This document shows, piece after piece, positions 50,946-60,066 of a DNA stretch of 64,000 bases (position 1 is its first letter; each line of letters starts with the position of its first letter). The DNA is from Lactimicrobium massiliense (GTDB taxonomy: Bacteria; Bacillota_I; Bacilli_A; Erysipelotrichales; Erysipelotrichaceae): the NCBI RefSeq assembly GCF_900343155.1, contig NZ_OUNG01000004.1, positions 186,001-250,000 on the forward strand, in the 5' to 3' direction. The notes under the pieces are model-generated. The model worked only from the letters and a program-made list of their open reading frames with translations, was not told the DNA's origin and did not search any database. A program made the position numbers and the translations under genes.

Positions 50946-52801
50946 ACATTGACAACCATACCGTCATGACTGTGCTTGGTCTGATACATATAGTCATCTG
51001 CCCGGGCAATGGCCTGATCCAGAGGCACTGCATCCTCTATGCATACCTCCCCAACGCTCAGTCCCTTCAGTCTGGTCTTTTCTTTCTTCAGTACAGAAGC
51101 ACACACCTTCTCAATAGCCTCTTTGACCGGTGCCTGACAGACTGCCACGAACTCATCACCGCCATAGCGCATCACAAAAGCATCTCTGTCCACTGCCAGA
51201 CGGATGATCTGGCTTGCCGTACTGATTGCTTCATCTCCTGCCTTGTGGCCATACGTATCATTGATCTGCTTCATATGATCAATATCAATAAAGGCAACAT
51301 ACGCTCTTCCATACTTTGCCAGCACTTCCTTATAGTGCATACTGCCATACTTCTCCAGTCCAAACCGGTTGAAAAATCCCGTCAGAGAATCATGAAGATA
51401 CAGATCATCCAGCAGCTGATTGTGCTTTGTCATCACCACTTTGCGCCGCACATTCTCCAGTGCATTTTCAATCATTGACAGATACATGGCCAGGAAGCCA
51501 TACTCCATCATCTCTGGTATCTCCGGCAGCACGACTATGCCAATGGCAAGACGGTTGCTGCGGAGTGGCAGCACCAGATAGAAGTTGCTCAGCTGCAGCA
51601 TTTCTTCAGGCAGAATCTGAGTCGATTCCACCTGTGTATAGATATGGGTAACAGGATCCGGCGCAATGGTCTGATCCTTGGCCGGTGCCCATGCCGCCAG
51701 ACTCAGTGTATGGCTGTAATGACGGCAGTTGTCCGGATTCTCATAATTCTCCAGATAGCTCTGATCCAGCAATAATGCAAGATGATTCAGACCGGCATGA
51801 CTGACTTCCTTCTCCAGTTCCTTTAGCAGCTCCACCAGGTTGGCAGCTGCCGACAGTGCCGGCAGATCATGCGACTGTATCCGCAGAAAGCGGTGAGCCT
51901 CCCGCATCAGTACACCATACGCATTGACAAGATATGACGGATCCTCCTGTTCACTATTGCACCCGCAGGAATCATGCAGGACCAGACGGGCAGGCACATA
52001 GACAGAAGAAATCTTCTTCTTTTCCTTCATCAACGATATGATGACACCAGCCGCCTGTTCTCCGATTTTCTCATAATCCCGGAACATCGTTGTAATCTGC
52101 GGAAATTTTTCATCACTGGCATTCTGGCCGTCAATCCCCGTCAGAAGAATATCCTGCGGGATCCTGATGCCATGTGCCGCAAACCAGTCAGCGGCTCCGC
52201 GGGCAGCGGAATCATTGGCACAGATCAGGGCATCCGGCAGACCATTGGCCAGACAGAACGCCGCCGCCTTTGCCCCATCCGGTTCCTGCCAGCCATGGCT
52301 GACAACCATGGCATCCTCTATGCCATACTGGCGGCAGGCATCCAGAAATCCCAGTTCCCTCTGCTGAGACTCGTACGAGCTCTGCAGGCCACTGGCATAA
52401 TACAGCCTGCGGGCATGATGAACCTGAATCACATGCTTCACCATCTCAAACATGGCTCCATAGTTATCCGTACCCACATACACAGCATGATCAAGCGGAT
52501 AGTTCACCGAGACAGCCGGAATGCCAAGCGCATAGGCCGCATCCACAATACGCTGTCTCTGGGCAACCGGCCAGGAACTGTTTCCCTGCAGCAGAATGCC
52601 GTCATAATCCTGCAGATGGCACAGATTGAAAATCTCCAGAGCACCTTCCTCTATCTGCTCATCCAGATAGCGTGCAAGCGCATTGAACACGTAAAAACGG
52701 ACGTCCTTCTCCCTGCCAAGACGAGTCCTGATTCCCTTCAGAAGACCGGTCATCATCATGTAATTCCAGTCAAATGTCAGAAACGCAACCTTATATGTCA
52801 T
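50936..52801 (-). CDS. Periplasmic-binding-fold / GGDEF diguanylate cyclase
   Basis: 621 residues starting MTYKVAFLTFDWNYMMM (GGGGG before the ATG). Residues 1-280 are a LacI-type sugar-sensor fold without a DNA-binding domain (GILLQGNSSWP, IPAVSVNYPLDHAVYVGTDN, ILLTGIDGQNASDEKFPQITTMF). A linker of ~160 residues follows, with DSCGCN at its start. The C-terminal GGDEF domain has an intact active site, MRYGGDEFVAVCQ near 555. It has no signal peptide or membrane helix, so it should sense a cytosolic ligand and make cyclic di-GMP. The pilB MshEN domain nearby is a possible target. Confidence 0.85.
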   Translation of the reverse strand: MTYKVAFLTFDWNYMMMTGLLKGIRTRLGREKDVRFYVFNALARYLDEQIEEGALEIFNLCHLQDYDGILLQGNSSWPVAQRQRIVDAAYALGIPAVSVNYPLDHAVYVGTDNYGAMFEMVKHVIQVHHARRLYYASGLQSSYESQQRELGFLDACRQYGIEDAMVVSHGWQEPDGAKAAAFCLANGLPDALICANDSAARGAADWFAAHGIRIPQDILLTGIDGQNASDEKFPQITTMFRDYEKIGEQAAGVIISLMKEKKKISSVYVPARLVLHDSCGCNSEQEDPSYLVNAYGVLMREAHRFLRIQSHDLPALSAAANLVELLKELEKEVSHAGLNHLALLLDQSYLENYENPDNCRHYSHTLSLAAWAPAKDQTIAPDPVTHIYTQVESTQILPEEMLQLSNFYLVLPLRSNRLAIGIVVLPEIPEMMEYGFLAMYLSMIENALENVRRKVVMTKHNQLLDDLYLHDSLTGFFNRFGLEKYGSMHYKEVLAKYGRAYVAFIDIDHMKQINDTYGHKAGDEAISTASQIIRLAVDRDAFVMRYGGDEFVAVCQAPVKEAIEKVCASVLKKEKTRLKGLSVGEVCIEDAVPLDQAIARADDYMYQTKHSHDGMVVNVAR

Positions 52802-52926
52802 GTTTCCCCCACAGCTTCTTGTTTTTAGTATAGCACGCTTCGATTCTGCTGTATCATGAAGTAAACAATGCTGTCTGCTTTTCAAGCTTGACAGCAATCG
52901 TTATAATGTAGACCGGAGGTGTTTCC

Positions 52927-53856
52927 ATGGCTAAAAACGTTTGCGATTTCTGCCTGAAAGAAAGCGGCGGGCTCTTCGGCAGAACAATCCGTCTTTCAGA
53001 CGGCCATCATATCTGCAAAAACTGCCGCGCGATCATTCAGTCGTACGGCCTTCCCGTGCAGTTTGACCTGTTCCAGCAGCTGGTAACAGCTCACCCCAAT
53101 CTGCGCGATATGATCATGGATGCCTATCTGGAAACACATGATCCCGGCACGGCCATTGCCAGGTTCTATCCCCTGCCGCGGGTGATGATGCATGAGGGAG
53201 AACACTGCATCAATGCCGTCGAAGCCGAGATGACTGTAAAAAAGAGTGAGATTCCTGCTGCCAACGCCGTAGCCTCCATTGCGGATATTCAGCGCAAGGA
53301 TATTGTCAACCTGGCCGATGCACCGGAAGACACCTCACGCAGCGATCTGCAGAGAGTCAAGGGCATGCTGTATGAAAGTGAAGTCGCATTGTACTTCCTG
53401 TCTGAGAAGTTTATCAACTGCCACCGGCTGGGCTTTGTCAAGCGCAATACCGGTGAGACAGACCAGATTCAGGTGGTGACCAGAAAGTATACCTATACAT
53501 ATAAGGTTGCCCATGCAGATCTGTTCTTCATGCGGGAGCGTTTCTTCCGCAAAGTCAATGCGGCTGCCAACAACAAGCAGCAGCACCTGATCTACATCCG
53601 CAATGACAATGAGCTCACCATCACCCCGGGTGTCTATGAAATCCCAAGATCTCTGAAACCAGGTATTTACAAGGTAAAGGCAGTCAAGGATGACGGCCTG
53701 CATATCCGTGATTCCATCGGCAGAGTCAAAGACTACTATGAAAATGAAGAGTGCATCGACCTTACTGACGGCGGCATTCTGGAATGCACAGGTGAATACG
53801 AACTGGAATGGGTTGCCAGCAATAAAGAAGAAGCAGAAAAGAAGACCAGAAGATAA
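52927..53856 (+). CDS. DUF4428 zinc-ribbon protein
   Basis: 309 residues. It has an N-terminal DUF4428-like zinc finger (VCDFCLKESGGLFGRTIRL, HICKNCRA), a middle helical region, and a C-terminal beta-rich part (LTITPGVYEIPRSLKPGIYKVKAV, then ECTGEYELEWV) resembling small envelope-stress or surface modules. CGGAGG precedes the ATG, and a TATAAT box lies at about 52911. Its function is not known to me. It is divergent from the GGDEF gene. Confidence 0.7.
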   Translation: MAKNVCDFCLKESGGLFGRTIRLSDGHHICKNCRAIIQSYGLPVQFDLFQQLVTAHPNLRDMIMDAYLETHDPGTAIARFYPLPRVMMHEGEHCINAVEAEMTVKKSEIPAANAVASIADIQRKDIVNLADAPEDTSRSDLQRVKGMLYESEVALYFLSEKFINCHRLGFVKRNTGETDQIQVVTRKYTYTYKVAHADLFFMRERFFRKVNAAANNKQQHLIYIRNDNELTITPGVYEIPRSLKPGIYKVKAVKDDGLHIRDSIGRVKDYYENEECIDLTDGGILECTGEYELEWVASNKEEAEKKTRR

Positions 53857-53885
53857 CAGCGGCTGCAGATGCGGCTGCTGTTTTT
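53855..53885 (+). terminator. Terminator after the DUF4428 gene
   Basis: AACAGC-GC / GC-GCTGTT stem, with one bulge each side, is followed by TTTTT. Confidence 0.7.
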
Positions 53886-53935
53886 GCATACGAAAAAGGC
53901 TGTATGCACCAGCACACAGCCATATCTTCAAAATT

Positions 53936-54601
53936 TTAATTCATTCTGCCAGCCTGGCGGGATGCCCAGGCCTCATCCACCACAAAACTTTTGTCGTTCT
54001 TCAATTGCGGCATCTGTTTTGCCATATCTTCATACATCTGCTTTGGCATCTGTGCAAAAGCAAGGTCCTCTTTCCCATCATCCACAACCAGTTCCCACCT
54101 GTCGCCATCAGTATTGAACCAGGCGTGCACAATGTTGTCAAAACGCTTGGTAGACAGCAGAATACTGACCGCCGTATACTTGCACATTTCCATCACCCTG
54201 TCATCCAGGCCAAGACTGGCAAGAACAATCTTTTCCTGCAGATCCGGAACTGATCTGACAATGCGGCACGTACACTGACTGATCCATGCCTGCACCGCAT
54301 CCGGGAAACCATCTTCCTTCTGCCCGGAAAACAGCTGCTGGAATCTTGCAGCATCTTCATCCTTGTCAGCCAGTGCATACAGCAGTTTCTTAGAACCATC
54401 GTGAAACAGACATGTATAAGAAAGTGCTGTCTGCTCACCGCAATGCGGACATCTGTAGTAAAACGCCGACCCATCCAGAATATGACTGGCAGCCAAAGGA
54501 TCCTGTAACGTATCCATCAGCTGATGAACCGTAAAGTCACCTGTTTTCCCGCACGCACCGCAGGCCACCTTGGTTGTATATGCATTCTTGATTTTTTCCA
54601 T
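53936..54601 (-). CDS. CpXC-domain protein
   Basis: About 221 residues starting MEKIKNAYTTKVACGACGKT. The two zinc pairs VACGACGKTG and RCPHCGEQTA flank ~35 residues, as in the CpXC family. The rest is alpha/beta with CTCRIVRSVPDLQEKIV and no catalytic motif. The role of the family is unknown. GGAG lies about 8 bases upstream. Confidence 0.7.
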   Translation of the reverse strand: MEKIKNAYTTKVACGACGKTGDFTVHQLMDTLQDPLAASHILDGSAFYYRCPHCGEQTALSYTCLFHDGSKKLLYALADKDEDAARFQQLFSGQKEDGFPDAVQAWISQCTCRIVRSVPDLQEKIVLASLGLDDRVMEMCKYTAVSILLSTKRFDNIVHAWFNTDGDRWELVVDDGKEDLAFAQMPKQMYEDMAKQMPQLKNDKSFVVDEAWASRQAGRMN

Positions 54602-54665
54602 GATCTCTTCTCCTGCCCACATCATACCTGAATCCATCACATCATGTCGACAGGGAAAACAAATC

Positions 54666-55436
54666 TTAACCAAGTGCAACGTCCAGGATCATCATGATCA
54701 CAAAGCCCAGTGCAAAGGAAATCGTACCAACGTTGGAATGCTTTCCTTCCGACATCTCCGGCACCAGTTCCTCCACGACAACATACAGCATGGCACCAGC
54801 CGCAAAAGCCAGTAAGTATGGCAGAATCGGCACCACGAGATCTGCTGCCCAGATCGTAAACAGGGCAGCAATCGGCTCCACGGCACCTGAAAGTACCCCG
54901 TACCGAAATGTTCTTGAACGCTTCATGCCCGTTGCCATCAATGGTGCAGAAACAACCGTACCTTCCGGAAAGTTCTGGATGGCAATGCCAATCGCCAGGG
55001 CCAGAGCAGATGCCAGAGAAACACTGCCGGCAAGGTATCCTGCATACACAACGCCAACCGCCATGCCTTCCGGAATATTGTGAATCGTGACAGCAAGGAT
55101 GAGCTTGGTGCTGGACTGCAGGGCAACATCCGGTCCTTCCGTACTTTCATCCATATGCATATGCGGAATGACATGATCCAGCAGAAGTAAAAAACCGATT
55201 CCGGCAAGAAAACCAATGGAAGCAGGCAGAAAAGACAGCCTGCCAAGGCTTTCAGACTGGCGCAGAGCAGGTTCCAGCAAAGAGAAGAACGTAGCAGAAA
55301 CCATCACCCCGGCCGCAAAGCCTTCCATGATCTTTCCCGTCTTCTCACTCATCTGCTTCTTCATCAGAAACACAACCGCAGCACCTAATGAAGTGCCAAG
55401 AAACGGTATCAATATACCAATGAGAATATGACTCAT
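54666..55436 (-). CDS. ZIP-family metal transporter
   Basis: 256 residues starting MSHILIGILIPFLGTSLG, with AAAGGAG upstream. It has eight predicted membrane helices, a His-containing loop (HVIPHMHMDES) and the two metal-binding helices HNIPEGMAVGVV and IQNFPEGTVVSAPL. It imports zinc or a similar divalent metal. It is divergent from nrdA. A TTGCAA/CATACT pair with a 17-base spacer lies upstream and may be its promoter. Confidence 0.93.
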   Translation of the reverse strand: MSHILIGILIPFLGTSLGAAVVFLMKKQMSEKTGKIMEGFAAGVMVSATFFSLLEPALRQSESLGRLSFLPASIGFLAGIGFLLLLDHVIPHMHMDESTEGPDVALQSSTKLILAVTIHNIPEGMAVGVVYAGYLAGSVSLASALALAIGIAIQNFPEGTVVSAPLMATGMKRSRTFRYGVLSGAVEPIAALFTIWAADLVVPILPYLLAFAAGAMLYVVVEELVPEMSEGKHSNVGTISFALGFVIMMILDVALG

Positions 55437-55583
55437 ATAAAGCTCCTTTACAGCTATTAGTATGCGTACTTTACAGAAGACTTGCAAATCATTCACTTTC
55501 TGTTGCGTACTCTTTCAGTACGGTCAAATCTGTTGCCGGGAAGTCAAAGATTCGATACTGTTGGAGCAATCGGAGAAATGGTG

Positions 55584-58097
55584 ATGAAACAGGTAATCAA
55601 GCGTAATGGAACAGTAACGGCGTATCAGCCGGATAAGATCAAGAATGCAGTGTCCAAGGCATTTGTGCAGATGCATCAGGAATATACAGATGTACTTGGC
55701 AATACGATTCTTTCTTCTGTGGAGGCGGAATTGGATGACCGTGATTCTGCCTCGGTGGAAGAGATTCAGAATGCGGTGGAAAAGAGTCTGATGAAGGAAG
55801 GCTTTTATGATGTCGCAAAAGCTTATATTCTGTATCGTCAGAAACGGACGGAGGCACGTGATGTGCGTTTACAGTTGTCTTCTCTGCTGAAAGATGAGAA
55901 GCTGAATGATGTGCTGTTTGATATTCAGAAGGACTTCGGGGACTATGATCTGAAACGTTTGGTATTGAAGTTTCAGTCCATGGATAAGGAAGAATTATCT
56001 TCTTCTGAACGGATGGGAGTGCTGACCCGCAGTGCAGAGGAGCTCACCAGCAAGGAAGAACCGCGCTGGGAGAAGATTGCCGGTCGGCTGCTGGCTTACC
56101 AGTTCCATCAGGATCTCAGAGCAGAAGAAGACAAGCTTGGCATTCACAGCTTCTATGACAAGATTGTCTGGCTGACAAAGGAAGGCTACTATGGTGCCTA
56201 CATTCTGGATGCCTATACCAGAGAAGACATTGATACACTTGCCGGTTATATGGATGATGACCGTGACAAGCTGTTTGCCTGGGCTGGCCTCGATCTGCTG
56301 TTATCGCGCTATGTGATTCACACCCGCCATCATGTCAGGATGGAATCCCCGCAGGAGATGTACATGGGTGTGGCCATGCATTTAGGCATGAATGAGAAAA
56401 AAGACCGGCTTGCCATTGTCAGACGCTTCTATGACATGATGAGTCTGCATAAGGTCACCATGGCAACCCCTACCCTTGCCAATGCCCGCAAGCCATACCA
56501 CCAGCTGTCCAGCTGCTTCGTGGATACAGTGCCGGATTCGCTTGATGGCATCTATGCTTCCATTTCCAACTTTGCGGAAGTATCCAAGTTTGGCGGCGGC
56601 ATGGGCATGTACCTGGGAAAGGTACGGGCCAGAGGCGGTTCCATCCGCGGCTTTGAAGGTGCGGCTGGCGGCGTCATCCGCTGGATCCGTGTCATCAATG
56701 ATACGGCCGTAGCCGTTGATCAGCTGGGTGTACGCCAGGGCGCTGCCGCCGTATACCTGGATGCCTGGCACATGGACCTGCCTGAGTTTTTACAATTGAG
56801 AACAAACAATGGCGATGACAGAATGAAAGCACATGATATCTTCCCGGCTGTGTGCTATCCCGATCTGTTCTGGAAGATGGCCAATGAAAACCTGAACCAG
56901 AACTGGTATCTGATGGATCCCCATGAAATTTTCATGGTAAAAGGATATGCCCTGGAAGACAGCTGGGGAGAGGAATGGGAAAAGAAGTATCTGGATTGTG
57001 TCCATGATGCCCGCATCCGCAAACGTACGGTTTCTTTGAAAGAGATTGTGCGTCTGATCCTGCGCTCGGCAGTGGAAACAGGCACACCGTTTGCCTTCTT
57101 CCGTGATGCTGTCAACAGAGCCAATCCCAACAAGCATGCCGGCATGATCTACTGTTCCAACCTGTGCACAGAGATTGCCCAGAACATGAGTGAATCTGAG
57201 ATTGTCTCACAGACCATCACCACAGAGAATGGTGAGAATGTGATTGTGACCGCGACAAAGCCAGGCAATTATGTGGTATGCAACCTGTCATCATTATGCC
57301 TGGGCAATATCAATGTGGATGATCAGGAAGAACTGGAGCGTGTAACGGCAGATGCCATCCGGGCGATGGACAATGTCATCGATCTTAACTTCTATCCTGT
57401 TCCGGCAGCGAAACTGACCAATCAGAAGTATCGTTCCGTTGGACTTGGCATCTCCGGCTATCACCACATGCTTGCAAAGCATCAGATCAAATGGGAATCT
57501 GAGGATCATCTCAAATTCGCAGACAAAGTGTTTGAGGATATTGGCTACGCAGCGATCAAAGCTTCCAATGAACTTGCCAAAGAGCGCGGCAGCTATTCCC
57601 TGTTTGAAGGATCTGAATGGCAGAGCGGTGAATACTTTGCAAGAAGGAATTACACGAGTGAAAGATGGCAGAAACTGAAGGAAGAAGTGAAGAAATATGG
57701 CATGCGCAATGCCTATGTCATGGCCACAGCGCCCACATCTTCAACTTCCATTCTGGTGGGATCCTCCGCTGGTCTGGATCCGATCATGAACCGGTTCTAT
57801 CTGGAGGAAAAGAAAGGTGCAATTCTGCCAAGAGTGGCACCGGATCTTTCACCGAAAACATGGTGGTATTACAAGAATGCCCATGAGATTGATCAGACAT
57901 GGTCTGTCAAAGCTGCTGCCGTCAGACAGCGCCACATTGATCAGGCCCAGAGTTTCAATCTCTGGATTACCAATGAATACAAGATGAGCCAGTTGTTAAG
58001 ACTGTACATTCTGGCAGATCAGCTTGGGGTCAAGACCATTTACTATGTACGTTCCCGCTCGCTGGATCCATCAGAGTGCGAGAGCTGCTCAGCATAA
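55584..58097 (+). CDS. nrdA: Class I ribonucleotide reductase, large subunit
   Basis: About 837 residues starting MKQVIKRNGTVTAYQPDKIK. The second of two nearby ATGs is chosen, because GGAG is 8 bases before it. It has an N-terminal ATP-cone (about 1-90), then the catalytic barrel with HQLSSCFVDTVPDSLDGIY (active-site Cys) and NLCTEIAQNMSES, and the C-terminal Cys pair ECESCSA that accepts electrons. The ATP-cone and length fit the class Ia-type enzyme. Confidence 0.95.
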   Translation: MKQVIKRNGTVTAYQPDKIKNAVSKAFVQMHQEYTDVLGNTILSSVEAELDDRDSASVEEIQNAVEKSLMKEGFYDVAKAYILYRQKRTEARDVRLQLSSLLKDEKLNDVLFDIQKDFGDYDLKRLVLKFQSMDKEELSSSERMGVLTRSAEELTSKEEPRWEKIAGRLLAYQFHQDLRAEEDKLGIHSFYDKIVWLTKEGYYGAYILDAYTREDIDTLAGYMDDDRDKLFAWAGLDLLLSRYVIHTRHHVRMESPQEMYMGVAMHLGMNEKKDRLAIVRRFYDMMSLHKVTMATPTLANARKPYHQLSSCFVDTVPDSLDGIYASISNFAEVSKFGGGMGMYLGKVRARGGSIRGFEGAAGGVIRWIRVINDTAVAVDQLGVRQGAAAVYLDAWHMDLPEFLQLRTNNGDDRMKAHDIFPAVCYPDLFWKMANENLNQNWYLMDPHEIFMVKGYALEDSWGEEWEKKYLDCVHDARIRKRTVSLKEIVRLILRSAVETGTPFAFFRDAVNRANPNKHAGMIYCSNLCTEIAQNMSESEIVSQTITTENGENVIVTATKPGNYVVCNLSSLCLGNINVDDQEELERVTADAIRAMDNVIDLNFYPVPAAKLTNQKYRSVGLGISGYHHMLAKHQIKWESEDHLKFADKVFEDIGYAAIKASNELAKERGSYSLFEGSEWQSGEYFARRNYTSERWQKLKEEVKKYGMRNAYVMATAPTSSTSILVGSSAGLDPIMNRFYLEEKKGAILPRVAPDLSPKTWWYYKNAHEIDQTWSVKAAAVRQRHIDQAQSFNLWITNEYKMSQLLRLYILADQLGVKTIYYVRSRSLDPSECESCSA

Positions 58098-58110
58098 CAG
58101 GAGAAAACGC

Positions 58111-59166
58111 ATGAGTGAGAAAATTCAAAGAAAGCCGCTTTTCAATCCAGATGGCGATACTGAAGTACGAGACAGAAGACTGCTGAACTTCAACACCACC
58201 AACATCAACGATTTCAACAACCTGAAGTATCCATGGGTATCTGACTGGTACCGCAATGCCATGAACAACTTCTGGATTCCAGAGGAAATCAGCCTGAATC
58301 CAGATAAGTCCGACTACCCGAATCTATTGCCGGCAGAGCGCACTGCCTATGACAAAATTCTCAGTTTCCTTGTCTATCTGGACTCTCTGCAGTCAGCCAA
58401 TCTGCCAAACATCAGCCAGTATGTCACCGCCAATGAGATCAACCTGTGCCTGTCCATCCAGACCTTTCAGGAATGCATCCACAGCCAGTCATACAGCTAT
58501 ATGCTGGATACGATCTGTTCACCGATGGAAAGAGACAACATTCTCTATCAGTGGAAGGAAGATGAGCACCTGTTAAAGAGAAACACCTTCATTGGCAGTC
58601 TGTACAATGAATTTGTCGCAAACCAGGACAAGCGCTCCTTCCTGCGGGTATGCATCGCCAACTTCATCCTGGAGGGCATCTACTTCTATTCCGGTTTCAT
58701 GTTCTTCTATAACCTTGGCAGAAATGGAAAAATGCCAGGCTCTGTCCAGGAGATCCGTTACATCAACCGGGATGAGAACACCCATCTCTGGCTGTTCATG
58801 GAAATCATCCACATTCTGCAGAATGAAGAACCACAGCTTTTCAATGAAGAAAACACCCAGATGATCTATGACATGATCGACGAAGGTGTCCGCCAGGAAA
58901 TTGAATGGGGCAAATATGTCATTGGCAATGAAATTCCCGGCCTGAATGAACAGATGGTGGAAGATTACATCAAATATCTGGGCAATCTCAGACTCAGATC
59001 CATCAATCTGAAACCTTTGTATCCAGGACTGGAAGAAGAACCGGAATCCATGAAATGGGTCGCACAGTACGCCGATGCCAACCAGGTCAAGACAGACTTC
59101 TTTGAAGCACGCAGCTCAGCCTATGCCAAGAGCAGTGCCATTGAGGATGATCTGGATCAGCTGTAA
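58111..59166 (+). CDS. nrdB: Class I ribonucleotide reductase, small subunit
   Basis: 351 residues with AGGAG before the ATG, 13 bases after nrdA. Iron or manganese ligands are visible: D in FLVYLDSLQ, ExxH in TFQECIHSQSYSYM, and further Glu/His in the FILEGIYFYSG and NRDENTHLWLF helices. The Tyr four residues after the first His (HSQSY) is the expected radical site. It forms the active enzyme with NrdA. Confidence 0.95.
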   Translation: MSEKIQRKPLFNPDGDTEVRDRRLLNFNTTNINDFNNLKYPWVSDWYRNAMNNFWIPEEISLNPDKSDYPNLLPAERTAYDKILSFLVYLDSLQSANLPNISQYVTANEINLCLSIQTFQECIHSQSYSYMLDTICSPMERDNILYQWKEDEHLLKRNTFIGSLYNEFVANQDKRSFLRVCIANFILEGIYFYSGFMFFYNLGRNGKMPGSVQEIRYINRDENTHLWLFMEIIHILQNEEPQLFNEENTQMIYDMIDEGVRQEIEWGKYVIGNEIPGLNEQMVEDYIKYLGNLRLRSINLKPLYPGLEEEPESMKWVAQYADANQVKTDFFEARSSAYAKSSAIEDDLDQL

Positions 59167-59188
59167 TGCAAAAGCAAAAGGCGCAGAC

Positions 59189-59236
59189 AAAAAGGAAGCG
59201 GTGTTCAGGAAATATCCTGATACACGGCTTCCTTTT
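59189..59236. terminator. Bidirectional terminator after nrdB
   Basis: A long hairpin: AAAAGGAAGC...GCTTCCTTTT at the foot, GTGT/ACAC and TCAGGA/TCCTGA above. It serves both nrdB and the convergent deacetylase gene. Confidence 0.88.
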
Positions 59237-59244
59237 CCATATCC

Positions 59245-60051
59245 TTACTTTTCTTCCCAGTCACGGGGCAGATCACGGAATGTAATCAGTTCAATTCCAT
59301 GATCCTTTACCCATTGCGCAACTGCATCCGACGTGACTGCTTCAAGGTCTTTTGTCCGGCAGAGATTAAAACTGGACAAGGCAAAGATTCTGGCATCCGC
59401 ATACCCGCAATGGCATACAAGATATCCATATTCCTTTCCTGAAGAAAGCATGCCGCCAGCATCACTGACAAGATAGCCTGTCATATCCTCTTCCAGTTGC
59501 TTTTCAGGAGATGCCCCAAACTTGTACCAGCCCATACCGGCAGGCGCCACATTCTCTTTCTTCATGACACTGTCTGTCCAGATGCAGCGATACTTCGCAG
59601 CAAGTTTCTGAGACACCGCCATGGTTGTGGCAGTGCCATAGGCATGATTATGAATGTAATCCGGTGTATGGCCAACCAGCTTTATGTACATCTGAATCTG
59701 GGCTTCAAACTCCGCTTCCAGCTGGTCAGAGACAGCGGCCAGATGGTCATGGCCATTTTCATCCGTATCCATTGCCCGATTTTCACGGGAACCATAGAAC
59801 ATACCATCTTCCTTCGTCAGTGCCGGCAAAGCCTCATGTCCCAACAGAGAAGGACCAGTAGACGCATTGAGATCAATGCCAAAGGCAATCTGATCTAAGA
59901 AAGGAGAAATCTCATCCACGCACTCCTTTGCCCAGGGCATATTGGCAAACAAACCGGTATTACGGATAATGCCATGACGTATGCCATCCAGAGCCCCCAT
60001 GGCACATCCTGGTGTAATGCCATAATCATCCGACTGTGCAATCAGTTTCAT
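59245..60051 (-). CDS. YdjC/ChbG-family carbohydrate deacetylase
   Basis: 268 residues. The metal site is QSDDYGITPG at the N terminus (Asp), DLNAS near 60, and IHNHAYG near 135 (His ligands). Family members remove an acetyl group from N-acetylated disaccharides such as diacetylchitobiose. The adjacent EIIC gene suggests it processes the imported sugar phosphate. It lies 15 bases after the EIIC stop, with AAAGGAG upstream. Confidence 0.9.
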   Translation of the reverse strand: MKLIAQSDDYGITPGCAMGALDGIRHGIIRNTGLFANMPWAKECVDEISPFLDQIAFGIDLNASTGPSLLGHEALPALTKEDGMFYGSRENRAMDTDENGHDHLAAVSDQLEAEFEAQIQMYIKLVGHTPDYIHNHAYGTATTMAVSQKLAAKYRCIWTDSVMKKENVAPAGMGWYKFGASPEKQLEEDMTGYLVSDAGGMLSSGKEYGYLVCHCGYADARIFALSSFNLCRTKDLEAVTSDAVAQWVKDHGIELITFRDLPRDWEEK

Positions 60052-60066
60052 TTCCTGTTCACTCCT

